Source: Nyssa sinensis
Taxonomy: Eukaryota > Streptophyta > Magnoliopsida > Cornales > Nyssaceae
Reading direction: 5' to 3'
DNA length: 64,000 nt
Assembly (NCBI GenBank): GCA_008638375.1
Contig: CM018041.1
Span: 15,904,716 to 15,968,715, forward strand
Part shown: positions 12,647 through 26,694 of the stretch, one piece after another
Numbering within the stretch: position 1 is the stretch's first letter
How the letters are laid out: the number at the start of each line of letters is the position of its first letter
Position numbers and translations under genes: made by a program
Notes under the pieces: generated by a model
What the model was told of the DNA's origin: nothing
Seen by the model: the letters and a program-made list of their open reading frames with translations, nothing else
Database searches by the model: none

Positions 12647-14416
12647 GGCTGAGCTGTTAGGGCTCATAACGACGTCATGTATAGAATTAACATTTTATTT
12701 CATTAATTGACATAGACCCTTCTAAAATAATTAACAACTTGTTAAGCCAAGTTCTTATATTTGACAGTATAATAGTTTTTAACTTTATCTCACGTCGATT
12801 TTATACTATTCTTTTTGTATGTTTATACATGGAAACTTATTCCTTATATTTAATTGGGTTAAATAAGGTCATTGTTGACCCATGGGTTGAACCAATTCCA
12901 AATAAACTGTAACCTATAAAACTCAACTCGCACCACGCACAATAATTCGCACACGTCTTTGCACGCCTTCGCCTACAATGCAGATTCATCAAAGACAAAT
13001 CAATTTTTGATTGGTTTAGTTTTGGATCGCTTGATCAACGATCCAGATTAGAGATGATTAGACAGATGCATTGAATAAGTGTTTTACAAATAGGTGTGTC
13101 ACAATGAGTATTTTAGAAAGGTTATCTTTTCTAAAAGACACATTGAATGGGATAGGTTGTAACTCTTTGTAAAGACATATCCTATGGATAATTATAAATA
13201 GATTGTGTCAAAAAGACACCTCTATATCTATAAATCCAGCAGTACAATGAATTGAAAAAAATAATCAAATTTACTCTCGCAGAATAGAAATTATAATCAA
13301 AGGATTTCAAAAGAAGTCCTTCAGCTTTGTTGGTTGCAATTCTTCAAAGCAAATGCTTTGTTGTATCCTGAAGACGACTTTATCAGAAACTCATCAGTAA
13401 ACTCTACCGAGTGAAGGAAATTACATTCTAAAGAAAATGTCTTTGAGTATGTCTCAAAGTTTTCATATTCTTCATACCGTCCCAATATAACTTGTTTGAA
13501 TGCATGATTTGGACGAGAAAAAAAAAACATTTTAGTGGGATAAAATTATAATTTTTATTTTGAATTTTATTATGAAAGAAAGCTTGAATCATTAGGCACA
13601 TTTTTTTATTCTGCTTCAAAGCTAAGAGAAATTAAACTTCATTCAATAAATTCTTTAAATTGTTAGGTTTTGAATTCAATGGAATTGCATTCAAGAAGCT
13701 AACAACAAGCATTGGCATCTTCAAGGTCGAGTAGTAGTCATCCCAATGGTAGGTAATTTTTTCCCTTTCAAGTTGAAGACGAGGACTATTAAACAAATTA
13801 GATCACAAATTTTCTTACAACATATAATCAAATATAATTTTGCATCAATAGAGCAATATGCAATATAAACTTGAAACTACAAAATATGTATATATCGACG
13901 GTAGATTAATAGTACAGAGAATTAGAAGCAAAAGAGATGAAAGGAGCTACCTTGTGGGATGTGTTAATATTGTCCTAAAGTAATTGTGCCTCTCTATTTG
14001 AAGAGTGAAAATAGCTACAACTATTCTAAGATATAATCCAAGTACTCTCAGAAGGTCTCCTCAGGGCTCATGATTCGGCTAATGGAAAACTGATATAGAA
14101 AATAATGAATAAAAAAAAATTCTAGAGAGAAAGTAACACAAAGAAGCTATGAATAGGATGTTATAAAGCCTCAACACTCTTATCCTTTTATAAGTTATGA
14201 ATATAGCTATTATGGCTTAAAAGTCAATAAGAATTTGATTTACAACAATAAAACACAAACTTAAATTTGATATTAAGGTCTGAAATAAATTTAAAATGTT
14301 TAAAAATTGAAAATTAAATGAAAAAATGGTAAAACACTAGGCCACACACATGCGATGCCATGACGCAGATATAGGTGCAGTGCATGTATGTCACTAGCTA
14401 AGTCGAGCTGGGCGGC
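12647..14416. other. AT-rich intergenic DNA
   Basis: No gene is recognised. The stretch at 13060-13330, with TATAAATAGATTG and repeated AAAAGACAC, looks like LTR promoter sequence, but I could not find its boundaries. Confidence 0.25.
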
Positions 14417-14421
14417 GCCCG

Positions 14422-17400
14422 TGTCATGAACCGAAACCCACCGCATGCGGATCTCGAATCATGACCGCCACCTTTCGGCCTAAGGGCCGTCGAGCGAGGC
14501 TCACATAAGCGATGGTATCGGACGGCGGTGCGGCCTGTTTTGCGGAAGCGTGAAAAACTTTTTCTTTTCTTTTTTTAAATTTTTTCGCACATCCGCCCGG
14601 TACTGCCGCTCTTCAGAATGGTACACATGATTATACATTCAGAGCATAATAAAAACTTTAAGACTTTATAAATAATACATGTTCAGTTGTCTCTTATGAC
14701 TTAGTTACATAACATTTAAATATCTTTTATAACAAAAAGTGACTAACTACAAGTCCTTAGTGCTTCCTAAAAACTACTAGTCGTGTAAGGAGCTTTCTAC
14801 GCCCTTCCTCAAAATGGGCAAAGCTCTAACCATCATTATCATCAAAAGTTAGGACTTCTTTCAGTTACCATGTAATGTGGGTTGGATAAATTCGGGTAAG
14901 CTAAACTAAGCTTATGAGTAATTCTAGCATTTGTCATGGGTTTTTAATTGGCAATGGTTAGTATAAGAGAGTTTATAAAATATTCACTATCAATTGCTCA
15001 TATACGTCAAATACAGAATATATGCATTCTTTAAAACAGATAACTTTAAAACATTTAAAGAATTCAAGCTAAACATGTACTTCTTCAAATATATCAAAAG
15101 AGACTTCAAAACATGTAAATATGTGTAGTAAAATGAGGGTAAAACTTGCTTCCATTTTTTAACATAACATCTTATCACTTTCATTAGTAGAATCCGTTTC
15201 GAACCAGACTCTAGTATTTCTTCTCGTGGAGATATCTCATGCCTAGGGGATTAGATCCTGCTACCAGGCATTTTACATGTCAATTGAGCTCTGAAGAACC
15301 CAAAATCAATCTTAGTGCTTATGCACGTTTATCTTGCATTACCAGTGGCAACAGAAGGCATATAAAACATTTACAGTAGATGCTATTTAAAACATTAAAA
15401 CATGACCTCCCTATAGTTGCATTTCAATACACATGACTTCTCCAAATAGATGCTTTTATGAGCATTCAAAACATGATGTTCATAGCTTCATGATAGAGTC
15501 TTCAAATACTTGGAATATGCAAATTCAGAATATTTAAAGAGATTTGGCATTTTAAACTTAGACATGCTGAAATATATTTTTAAGGAAAACTGTAGTATAA
15601 ATCATTCACTGAGCATGTCACAATAGGGTTTATGAGAACAGAAATACTTAAAAACAAGGATTAAGTAAATACTGAATTTGATATTCAAATGCTTCAGATA
15701 TTTTGAACTTCAAACTTCTTCAAATCTATGGAGTTAAATCTCCACTTCAAAATAGGATTACTCACCTCAAACTTCAGGGTTGGCGCTATTGTTGTGCCTT
15801 TCTTTTTCTTTTGATAAGCCTAAAACAATTTATGAAAGTTTCATAAATTTCACATGTACTTCAATTATCATTAACTTGTGATCTTAACCTATTCTTAGAC
15901 TATGTAAAGCCTAAATCCTATAATAGGTTTTATTATTCTAAATCGGTTACTCGTAGTGATTTATAGTTGTATTTACATGTATATTTACTTTATGTACTTT
16001 AATTGATAAATAGGTATTACCTTCGAAGCATATCATTAAGTGATTCAACTTCTTCTAGTTCTTCTTCTTCCTTTAATGCTTTTTCAGCCAGCTTTCTTGC
16101 GGCCTTTTCCTTCATGAATCGCCCCATTAGAACTATAGGAGTTTTGAAAATAAACGACTCCTAGGAGAGGATCTACGCCTTCTTGGCAGTGTTTATTTTC
16201 CTTTTGGTTACTCTTTCCTTCCAAATGAGGTAATCCATGATGACTTATTTTAGTCTCAACCTACGACAATTTAATATGTTAGGCAATTTAATCATCATTT
16301 CTAATTATACCCTTCTGGTAGCTTCATTAAATTTTAAGTTTAATTCTAAAACCTCACATGTTTACGTGTCATATTTTTTTATACTTTATTTCATAATATG
16401 GATCTCACCATTGAGTCCAGAATGTCGAAGAAAGTTAACTTAGACCTTCTCGGACTTTCATTTGGCTTTAGGGCACTAGGGGCAAAATGGTCATTTTACA
16501 CTTCTACGTGTCTTTATTTTTTGGAATCCTGTCTCACAAAACGGACCCCTCCATTGAGTCCAGAATGCCCGAGATAATCAAAATACACTATTTACTTATT
16601 TTATTTGGACTTCGCATTATTTTACTATTATTAAATTAATTTAATATTATTTTTATATAATATATATATATATATATATTTAGTCACAATATTTCACACG
16701 GGCGTGCCTATCACAGTGGTCACGCATGTAACCTTAGGTTTATGTATGTGTGAATGATTGGGTGTTCGAGTCTCTAAGGGCGCAACCTCTTTATTTTTTT
16801 CTGATTTTTCTCAATCTAAACAGCAAACAGGGGCAAATCAGGGATATATTATCCCTGTTTTGGTTGCAGCTTTCAAATAAACTTTTTATCCGTGAAGCCA
16901 AACAGCCCATATTTAATTTTAAAATTAAAACATAACACCCCAAAACGGTGTCGTTCAACTTATGCGGTGTCTCACCCTACGTTGTGACAGGTGTCTGAGT
17001 CGACACAGCTGCTAATCTCGCTCGGTCATGAATCGGCTGAGTGAACTCATGAGTTGACTCAGCGGGGTCTTCTTCTTTCCCATACCCGAGCTACTGTTGC
17101 CCTAATTATTAGAAACTTTTCTTTCAATTTTGTGGAGTTTGAGGGATTAAATCTCTCCGTTTTTGGGTGCTATCAGTTACTGGGTGTCCTAGCAACACAT
17201 TGGCATTCATTTGGGAGCTTGAATTGAGCTCATGATCTCGTTTAGGAGTTTGGGGTCAAGACCTGCAACTCGGTCATACAGACTTATTTTTTAGCCAAAA
17301 TCCATGAGATTTCTTCTACTGTGACCCATTCTTCATGGGGTTCAAGCCCCCATTCTCAAAATTGGTTTTACAACAAGATTTGAGGATTGTGTCAAAAAAA

Positions 17401-17867
17401 ATTGAACCTGCATGTGAAGTTTTGAGGGTCTTTACCTAGTCTTTTAGGTCTCGGATTAGGGTTTTTAAAACCCTCATAATATCTATTTTGGTGCTTAAGC
17501 ATTAAAAAGGGTTTTCATGGGAATTGGTTCAAGTATGTTACTAATAAAGGTCCATTCATGGTGGTTTGTGTACGGGTTTAGGGTTCCTGATGTGTTTAAG
17601 GTCCAGATTTCATGCCCTATTCAAGTTTACATACTCTAATATCATGCATGCAACAAAAATCTCAAAACAATTTGTATACATGCTTAAATTTTAGAGAGAG
17701 AAAAATATGGGTTTTGTGTTTTTACCTCTTAACAGTAACTCTCTCCCATCTCCTTCTGTTTTCTTCCACTTCTGAATATCCCAGTATCCTTGGCTTAAAT
17801 TTTCTCTCTTCTAAATGCATATTTAGTGCATGTATATATATATATATATATAAACCATCATATGGCC

Positions 17868-17918
<51 letters not shown>

Positions 17919-18470
17919 TTCCCTCTCTTCTTTCTCTCTTCCTCCATTCCTTAACTTCCTTCTTCTCCTTTTAATTTTCCTTTTTCTCATTTCAGCTTTA
18001 CATTAAATGTGTTCTTGATATTTTGTGTTATATATATATATATATATATATTATATTGTAAACACACACTTGCATACACACACACTCAACCGGCACTTCT
18101 CACACACCACAAACACACACTAGATTTACACACAGCACATGCAGTGTGCATGGCTGTGCCTCTCCCCCTTGTATGTTTGTATATTATATACATTGTATGT
18201 ATATCCGTATATGTATACATATATACATATATATACTTTTTCTTATGTATATTTTAGAATCATATATATACACATATATACCCGTATATACATCTATATT
18301 AAATTTTATGTGCGTATACATACACTTATATTTTATGGTACACATATATATAAGTTTATACTATGCATTCATATACATACGTATACACGTACTAGTTTAA
18401 GTACTGCGCATGTTATGATGTTCGGTTCACATTTCGGTTTACGTGTAATATTCTAGGTAAGGGTGTTACA
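14422..18470 (-). mobile_element. Solo LTR, about 4.05 kb, probable Ty3/Gypsy type
   Basis: Read on the minus strand it begins TGTAACACCCTTACC and ends GGTTCATGACA. The flanking 5-bp repeats are GCCCG (14417-14421) and GCCTG (18471-18475), one mismatch apart. Its 3' end matches that of the solo LTR at 34618-38504 (GATCCG..GGTGGGT.TCGG.TC.TGACA). A second homologous block lies at about 16400-16580 and matches 36837-36960 in reverse (GGGCAAAA.GGTCATTT; TTGAGTCCA.AATG). No gag-pol is seen. The LTR contains (TA)n and (TC)n tracts. An LTR this long with no internal region implies LTR-LTR recombination. Confidence 0.75.
17873..17914. repeat. (TC)n microsatellite
   Basis: About 21 TC units inside the solo LTR, followed by degenerate CT-rich sequence to about 17960. 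A (TA)n run lies upstream at about 17831-17851. Confidence 0.95.
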
Positions 18471-18475
18471 GCCTG

Positions 18476-19227
18476 CATGTGGTGTTATATCCCAAAATGA
18501 GTTCAACTTATTTAAGTAGCTCATTCATTGTAATTATATATAAACTCAACACACTTTCTCTTCCTTACCTGTGGGGCAAGAAAAGTTTTAGAAACTTCAC
18601 AAAACTTGAAAAACACATGTGGATTTTTTTACTTCAAGTTTTAACAATCCCCCACAAGTTTTTTAAACTTCTCATGTTTATATACGTGTATATGTGTGAG
18701 CACATGCAAATATAAGAACGATTGGGCAACTTTTATTGTGCAATGGATGTACGTATCTTCCAAACTTGAACCTACACTTAGTTTTAATAGTTTCCATATG
18801 AAGAATTGCAGTGGACTAAACCTTGAACTAAACCATTTGAACAAGAATTTAACATACCACACAAATAATTGATACTTAGCTAAGTTCATAGGTTAGTGCT
18901 ATACCAAGGCATTCACTCAATCTTGATTCTCGTGAGAGTTTTTAGCGATGACTATTACTTAGGTGAGTCATTCAAGGTAATATGTGACCTATACCTTGTA
19001 TGAGAGTTCCCGTTATGGACTCATTCAGGGAAATTCCTTCCTAAACATCCCCACATAATACAACACACTGCCATAAAGATGAGTAGGAGTAATATAAATT
19101 GTGTGGCTCCTCATAAAAGTGATGGATAACAAGTCACACAATATGGATTGTTTTTAATTATTGAACCTCATTCATGGGTTCCCAACCATAGAGGTTGGGC
19201 TATCTCCCTAAGTGACTTCCTTTGGGC
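18476..19227 (-). other. Probable 3' part of the Copia relic, LTR not delimited
   Basis: The part next to 19227 on the minus strand continues as a decayed pol tail with the SLREIAQP-like residues often seen after Copia RNase H. Farther out (18480-18700) the sequence could be LTR, but I could not define matching ends. Confidence 0.3.
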
Positions 19228-21870
19228 TTAGGCCATCCTCATCGATAGATCTAGGATTACATTCCTAAATAGACCCTTAGTCAAATTATCCGTAATATTA
19301 TGTGCGGACTCCACAAAAGCCAAAGATATTATATTCTCAGTGAGCTTATTGCTTACACTTGTAAGTTTCACTTGCATATATCTATTCATCTTTTTATTTG
19401 TATAAGCTTGCCTCACAAGCTTTAGCACACTTTTGCTATCACATTTGATTAAGATGAAAAATATTGATATATTTATTAATGGTAAATCTGTTAAAAAAAT
19501 TTTAAACCACTATGCCCCAATACAAGTAGTGTCTAAGGCTATTAGCTCAACCTATATAGTACTTCTAGAGATTAATTTTTGTCTTTTAAAACCCTAAAAT
19601 ATGATAGTTTTTCCTAGTAAGAAAACATTTTCGATAGTGGATTTTAATTTTTCTCTATCAATTAACCAATTAGCATCATTATAACCATCAACTATATTTA
19701 GGCAACTTGTATAACACAAAGAATAATCTAAGGTTCTTCTAAGGTATTTGAAAACTCTCTCTAAAGCAACCCAATGTTTACTTTACGATTTTGACTATAT
19801 CTACTCAATCTCCCTGCAACATGAGAAATATCAGGCCTCAATTTATTAGCTAAGTATAATAGAGATCCTATCATTTGAGAAATAGGTTCACCACAAATTT
19901 TCTTCAAATGTTTATTAAGATCAGCCTCAATACAAGTGGTGTCTAAGGCTATTAGCTCAACCTACATAATACTTCTAGAAATTAAGATTTGTCTTTTAAA
20001 ATCCTAAGATATGATAGTCTCTCCTAGTAGAAAAACATATATGATAATTCTTCTCTATCGATAAACTAGTTAGCATCATTATAACCATCAACTATATTTG
20101 GGCAACTTGTATAACACAAAGAATAATCTAAGGTTCTTCTAAGTTATTGAAAACTCTCTCTAAGGCAACCCAATGTTCATTTTATCATTTTAAGTATATC
20201 TACTCAATCTCCCTACAACATGAGAAATATCATGCCTTAATTTATTAGTTAAGTGTAATAGAGATCCTATCATTTGAGAAACAATTTCACCACCATTTTT
20301 CTTCAAATGTTTATTAGGGTCATTTGATGTTGACACGTAACCACAACCATAATATTCAAATTTTCTCAACATTTTTTCTATAGTGCTTTATTGATTTCAA
20401 CTAATACCATCATACTATTTTTTAATTTTCATACCTAAGATCATATAGACTTTTCCCAAATCTTTCATATCAAACTTCCTAGAAAGATAAAATTTAACAT
20501 TCTCACTTAGTCACTTATCCTTAGATTTGTCTCAAAAATTAGAATATCATCCACATAAATATACAAAATAACTCTATCTCCATTTTGTTCTTTGTAATAT
20601 AAACATATATCATAATCATTGATCCTAAACCTGTACTCTAAGATCACTTTATCAAACTTCTCATGCCATTATTTTAGGGCTTGTTTAAATCCATATATGA
20701 TTTCAATAATCTATAAATCTTTTATTGTATAACCCTCAAGTTGCACCATATATATCTCCTCATCTAAGTCTCCATTCAAACTTTTTACATCCATTGTCAT
20801 AGATAGAATCTAAGATTAAAAGAATTCTAATAGTGGTAATACTAGCTATAGGTTAGTATGTATCGAAGTAATCAATTATTTTTTTTTGTGTAAATCATTT
20901 AGCCGCTAAACTCATCTTATACTTATCAATACTACTGTTAGTCTTTAATTTCTTTCCAAATACCTATTTACAACCTGTAATCTTATTTTTAAGAGGCAAG
21001 TCTGTTATCTCCAAAGTGTTATCTTTGTAATATAGATTAAATCTCACCATTGACTACCTCTTTCCAAAATGATGCATCTATAAATGACATGACTTTCTCA
21101 AAAGTAACAGGTTTTCCTTCCACTAAAAAGGTAGAAATCCTTCTCTTAGGTTCTTTTCTATCCTAGGTCTCTTACTTCTTCTAAGTTCTATTTGTGATGC
21201 AACTTTTTTTTTCCCCTAAAGGTACACCAGTACTAGAAAAATGTTTATCACTAGTAGAGGGCCTACTAATAGAATGAGTTTCATTTACTTGATTTGGGAC
21301 TTTACTTTTAAAAGGAAATATATCCTCAGAGAATGTTGCATCTTTAGATTCAATAAATGTATTTTTTGAGATTTCACAAATATTGGAGTTGGTCACTAAA
21401 AATCTACTAGTACTACTATTTTGAGAATATCCTACAAAGATAACATCTACAATCTTAGGACCAATCTTCTTTTATTTTAATTAAGTATTGCGACTTTAGC
21501 TAAATACTCTCACACTTTAAGAAAGTTAAGGTTTGGAGTCATTTTTTGCCATATTTCGTAATGTGTTTTTTCATTATTTTTATTGCTATTCAATTTAGAA
21601 TAAAGTATGCACTGAGTATGGCTTCTTCCCACAAGTTCTCAAGTAATCCAAAACTTAATAATATTGCATTAACCACATCCATTAGGGTTATATTTTTTTC
21701 TTTCAGTTACTTCATTTGATTGTGGAGAGTATGGAAGCGTTACTTCATGAATTATTCCATATTCTTCATAAAAATTACTAAGATTAGTTACAGTATTCCA
21801 AACTTTTATATTAAGAATTTTCAAATTTAAAAAGCTTGTAATAGATAATTTTATAATATACAACTATACA
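19228..21870 (-). pseudogene. Ty1/Copia pol relic (integrase, reverse transcriptase, RNase H)
   Basis: Pieces in correct order on the minus strand identify it. Integrase end at about 21863-21669 (EEYGIIHEVTLPYSPQSN). Linker at 21396-21181. Reverse transcriptase with MDVKSLNGDLDEEIYM near 20800 and the catalytic YVDD at 20546-20557 (YIYVDDILIF). Connection region at 20372-20190 (MIGSLLHLTNKLRHDISHVV). RNase H end at 19428-19228 (LAFVESAHNITDNLTKGL). Many stops and frameshifts separate them. The gag, protease and 5' LTR are missing, and the relic carries an internal tandem duplication, so it is long dead. Confidence 0.9.
19516..20330 (-). repeat. Tandem duplication (~400 bp x2) inside the Copia relic
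   Basis: Two successive copies, about 19516-19922 and 19923-20330, share long blocks such as GTGTCTAAGGCTATTAGCTC and AACTTGTATAACACAAAG in the same order. Point and indel differences between them show that the duplication is old. Confidence 0.85.
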
Positions 21871-23565
21871 AACCTATTTGGAACATAGAAAATTGAAAAA
21901 AGTTTTGGAGCCTAATTTGATAGAACAGACTCAAAAAATTTAAATATACATGTCAAAATAATTATTGTGTCCATTTTGGTACAAATTTGATACTAGAGGT
22001 GTCAAATGGGCGGTCTAGGTCCATTCATACCAACAAGCGGGCCCGCCCGTATAATAATAGTAACTACTACTTTTTGTTTTACACATTTTTTTTATAAAAA
22101 ATATAAAGATTTCTTTTCTTTCCCTTTTAATTTTCACTTTTTAAATTTCTATGTACATACACCACTTTGTTTTGTTGGTTAATTTTTTCAACATAATTCT
22201 TTTTCTTTTATATTCTAATACCATTTTGATTCATTTTTTTCTTCCTTCTTTAAATATTTCTATGAACTAATAAAAATAGAAATATAAAAAAATTTCCATC
22301 TAAAATAGATAAAAAGGTTTAAATGAAATTAAAATTTTTATAAGAATTCCTAAATAAAAATATTATTCTAATCATTTAAACATTTTAAAAACTATTCATT
22401 ATTTTACTAAATGTTTTTTTAATAACACTAAAAAAAAGTACATGTTATAATGTCATAAGCACTTGAAAATAGGACCAAGAAATTTTCTGAAAAATGTTTT
22501 TAAAATGTGTTTCAGAATTTTGTAATTAATTTTTTAAAAACTGTGAAAATACGTTTGGATATGATGATCTAAATTTTAAAAATATGAAAAAGTGTTTGGA
22601 TATAATCTGAAAAAAAAAAAAAAAAAAAAAGCTTTCTCCACCTTTTTAAAATACTAATATCATTAATCACCACAATCGGACGTCATACAAATAAAATATC
22701 AAGAGTTAAGATTTTTATGGTCAAAATCAAATGGGCTCATGAAACCATGTGCTACATTAGATCCTAACTCATGGTTAAACCTATCTCTTAAGATTTTCTC
22801 TGTCAAGGAAATCCATCACCCACAAATCTATTACTCACAATTTCTCTATCAAACATCCACCCATTTCCACCACAACACACCACCACTCACACTCATTGTA
22901 AATCATCACTATGACCACTAAGTTTCATTGACAACCACCGACTCAGATGACCCTCAACGGTCATTGGTAACCAACATTGCAACACCACCCGCCACCATCA
23001 TCATTGGTGCAACCACCACAACCTCGTAATGGTTGTTGCGCTAGGATGATTATTGTTGGTGGTGGAACATGTGTTTCATTGCGGCGGCAACTGATGGTTG
23101 ATACGCAAGGGGATGGCCGAAGTGGTGGAGTTGGCTTTTCGTTGTGGTCATTGAAGGTGTTAGTTCATGAGTCATGGTCGTAATGTTTCGTGGTGGCTAT
23201 GGTGTAGAAAGCCGAACAAGGTTAGGGGGAATTGTTGTAAATAAAAAGCGAGAAAGAGGAATGAGGATAAAGAAGAAAATCTGGTGAAGAGAAAATCTGA
23301 AGAAAAAAAGTTTGAATAACCTTTTTTGGATTTAGTTTTCCAAACACGTATAGCGCGTTTTAAGATTAAAAATCTATTTTTAAAAACGTAACAAAACAAA
23401 TATAATTTTGATTAGTTAAAATTGTACTTTTAAAATTCTTTTTAGTATATTTTAATTAGATATATTATTTTTAAAATCATGATCAAATTTTGAGAATCTT
23501 TCTAATGATAAATCTATTTTTAATATTCAAGTAGATTTTTGTAATATCCGTGTTGGTCGATACTA

Positions 23566-23614
<49 letters not shown>

Positions 23615-24043
23615 GCAGAGGTTTCGTGTCTAAAAACCTTCAATAAATTGACTAGGCTCACCGACAGATAGAGACCACACCTGATACCCATATCTCAATA
23701 AATCATTCTTCACATCTGGCTAGGTTTAACAACCTGATTTCATCTCTCCTCATCATCAATGTTTGAATTTTGTGTTTAATTTCTTAATCACACAGTGATT
23801 GGATGGCAACAATCGACACGTAATCACAACTTTGTTGATGAGTATGTATTATCTTAATAAATAACAATTAAGAATTCAAAATGCGGCTTAGAAGGTGTGT
23901 GTGGTGTGGATGTGGTCCTTTATCAAACCAAAGTCAACAATGCTGATTCATGACTGACGCTAAACAATGAAATGCTGCTGGTACTGCTACATATGATTGA
24001 GTGTAGACTCCAGAGTGCATGCTAGCAAGCAAAGCGTGCTATG

Positions 24044-24074
<31 letters not shown>

Positions 24075-26480
24075 GCCACCAATGCAAAGTTGATAGCAAA
24101 ATGCCATTTGTCATTCCATCAGTTCTAAGCGTAGATTTGAAGTAATGGGACAATTGCAAACCCCACTATGGTATGTAGAGATTTTGACGGGGAATTTTGG
24201 GTTGTTGGTGAGCTAGCTAGTGGGTATTTTTGTGGTTTTCTAAAAAGTAGTCAAAGCACCGAGAGATCATGGTAGCTCTACTGTACTGTCTTCCCTTGCT
24301 TTTCGTTTTAATTGTCAACACACGAAATATATAAAAATATTATATATATATATATATATATATATCAAGGTTTTATTAATTATTAGGTTTTGGCATACCA
24401 ACGTAATAGAATGTGAGGATGAACTCAAACCTCTTAAAATCATATATGACATATTAAATTATTAATTATTCTTAACAGCCCATTTAAATAAGTTGAAAGT
24501 AGGAAAAAAGAGAGAAGTTACATCATTAATTATGTGGATGAAGAAAGGAGAAGATAATCATTAATTCATGTTTAAATATTTATTGAAAGAGCGGGAGAAT
24601 ATATTGTAATCTTTTTCTCGTGTTTGAGAATGATAGAAAAGAGAAAATAAAAGAAAGAATTTTATATTAAATTTTTTTTTTCCTATGATAGAGTTAGCTA
24701 TTTTATTTCTACCTCTACAATTTTATGGGTATAATTGATATTATAAAACATTTATGAAAAAGTTGTCGCATCTCCCTCTTCTCCCTTTACTTTTGGACAA
24801 ATTATAAAATAGGTCACTTAAGTATCAAATCTCTTCCTACGTCTCCTCTTTAATTTGCAGGTGGTAAGAGTTTCAGCTATTAGGTCTTCAACCTTATTAT
24901 GTATGTATGTATGTATGTGTGTATATATATATATATATATATTAATAATACAAGATATTTTGCCTACAGTCTTTTTCACTATTGTTTTACATGCTTGTAC
25001 GTGACGATTTGATAGTCTCAAGAGTTGCTAACGAAAGAAATTACATTTAAGAATTTAAGATAATAAATTCTTAAACTAGAAATTCAATATCATCTTAACT
25101 AATTCTTTAAAATTTTATTATATGGGTATTTATATTCATTACCTACTTCTTAATTAATGTGTGAGCTATCACATCAGTCACAACATTCCGTTAAAAATAA
25201 CCTTATCATTATAACTATTGTGAACCAACTCTCTCCATCCAGCCCGTGAACCAGGCACACTAACCACGAGCCCAAATTAAGATATAGACTTGCAGTGGCA
25301 ACGCCAAGAGCACCATGTTCACAACTTTTATATATGGGACTTGATCAATCAGTCAGTTCGAGTAGAGTACCCAAATAACCAGTGTGTAGTATGATGCAAG
25401 TAAATTAGAAATTTCTGTTTTAAAATTGTTCATTTTGATCCCTCGTCATGAATTGAAAGTGAGACCCAATTACCCCGTAGGACTTCATTAAACTAATAGC
25501 AAGAATTAATGGTTCATGTATGTGTATTCATGTTGTGTCTATATATTCACATGAGCTACGGTTTATCATTATGAATTCTACTAGTGAATTTCATTTCATG
25601 TGAGTGCATGTAATAATATTTGATTATGATCCAAGTGACTTTGTCTATCTAACTTAGCTCATCTAACGTGACATGATTTAATTTGTCAAAACTTTTTTTT
25701 TTTACACTTTATTTTATTTTAATAATTAATTGAATCATGTGACATCAAATAAGTAAAATTACTTGTATAATAAAATATTACTCGATTACAAAGACACCCC
25801 CATAATAAAAACATAAGCATCCAAATATTACTTATACCAATTATGAAGCCAAATTGTTGACACAAATCACTATAACACTACTAAACTTATACACACACTG
25901 CAGGTATGAGAATTGATTTTCACAATAAACCAATAAATTGAAAGTACAAGTTGAATAGACACGAGAAAAAAAATTATCACTATATACATATAATAAATTA
26001 CATGGTATACTATTATATTTAGTATCGGCTTTTTAATTTAAGATGAAGTTCTGGACTGAATATATGCCGATCGTGATCTTATTCGAAATAATAAAAAATT
26101 TAAATTTGTTTGTTCATGAATAGTGATTTAGATATAATTTTTTAAAAATTTTATAATTAATATTTTAAAAATTGTAAAAATGTATTTGAATATGATAATT
26201 TAAATTAAAGAAAATTAAAATTAATAACTTTTAAAACGTGTATCCTGCATAGATAAGAAAAAAATAATAATCTTCTCGACTGTATTGTAGTGTGAACAGA
26301 TGGACAAATTGTGGACGCATCCAATTGGTCCCATGTCCTAAGTTTTCAAGAGCCTGAACCTCTAGTCAAAAGTGGAAGCAAAGTGTATTGTATAGAGAAT
26401 TTGCATGAAGACAGGTCACTACCGCCACCCCCCAGCGACCACCAACACCACTAAACCTACTACTGACACTTCCATATTTC
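21871..26480. other. AT-rich intergenic DNA with microsatellites and dispersed repeats
   Basis: No gene is recognised. (TA)n tracts lie at 23575-23612, about 24048-24074, 24340-24366 and 24916-24941. A stretch at 22510-22600 (TACGTTTGGATATGATGATC) recurs in diverged form at about 26130-26210. One end resembling a hAT terminus (TAGAGGTGTCAAATGGGCGG) starts at about 21996 but has no partner. Confidence 0.5.
22450..23420. mobile_element. Possible non-autonomous element with GC-richer core
   Basis: AT-rich flanks containing GTTTGGATAT-type sequence (about 22545-22605) have an inverted counterpart near 23325-23350 (TTAGTTTTCCAAACACGTAT). They surround a GC-richer core at 22730-23260 with CACCACCA runs. 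Ends and target duplication were not defined. Confidence 0.3.
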
Positions 26481-26551
26481 AATCTAAAATACTAAGTGAA
26501 GGAAGCTACTGGAATCTTGGGTTACTTTCGAAAAGTGATCTTTATATTGCC

Positions 26552-26559
26552 TATATATA
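26552..26559 (+). promoter_or_regulatory. TATA box of the glycine-rich protein gene
   Basis: TATATATA, followed by GAGGACC, lies about 140 bases upstream of the ATG. This gives a transcription start near 26585-26590 and a 5' UTR of roughly 105 bases. Confidence 0.65.
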
Positions 26560-26694
26560 GAGGACCCTATCTTAATATTTTTCCTCACAAAAAGCATTGG
26601 TTTCTCAAGTAATGATATATAGTTATATACATACATATATAAAGAGAGAGAATTCCTGTCTTCCCATTTGCCTTGTGATTGTGGAAGTTTGGAG

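Noticed and set aside
18009..18456. Overlapping frames rich in Tyr and Ile
   Set aside because: They are translations of TA/GT-rich simple sequence inside the solo LTR.
21996..22060. hAT-like terminus TAGAGGTGTCAAATGGGCGG
   Set aside because: No matching right end or 8-bp duplication was found, so it is not called as an element.
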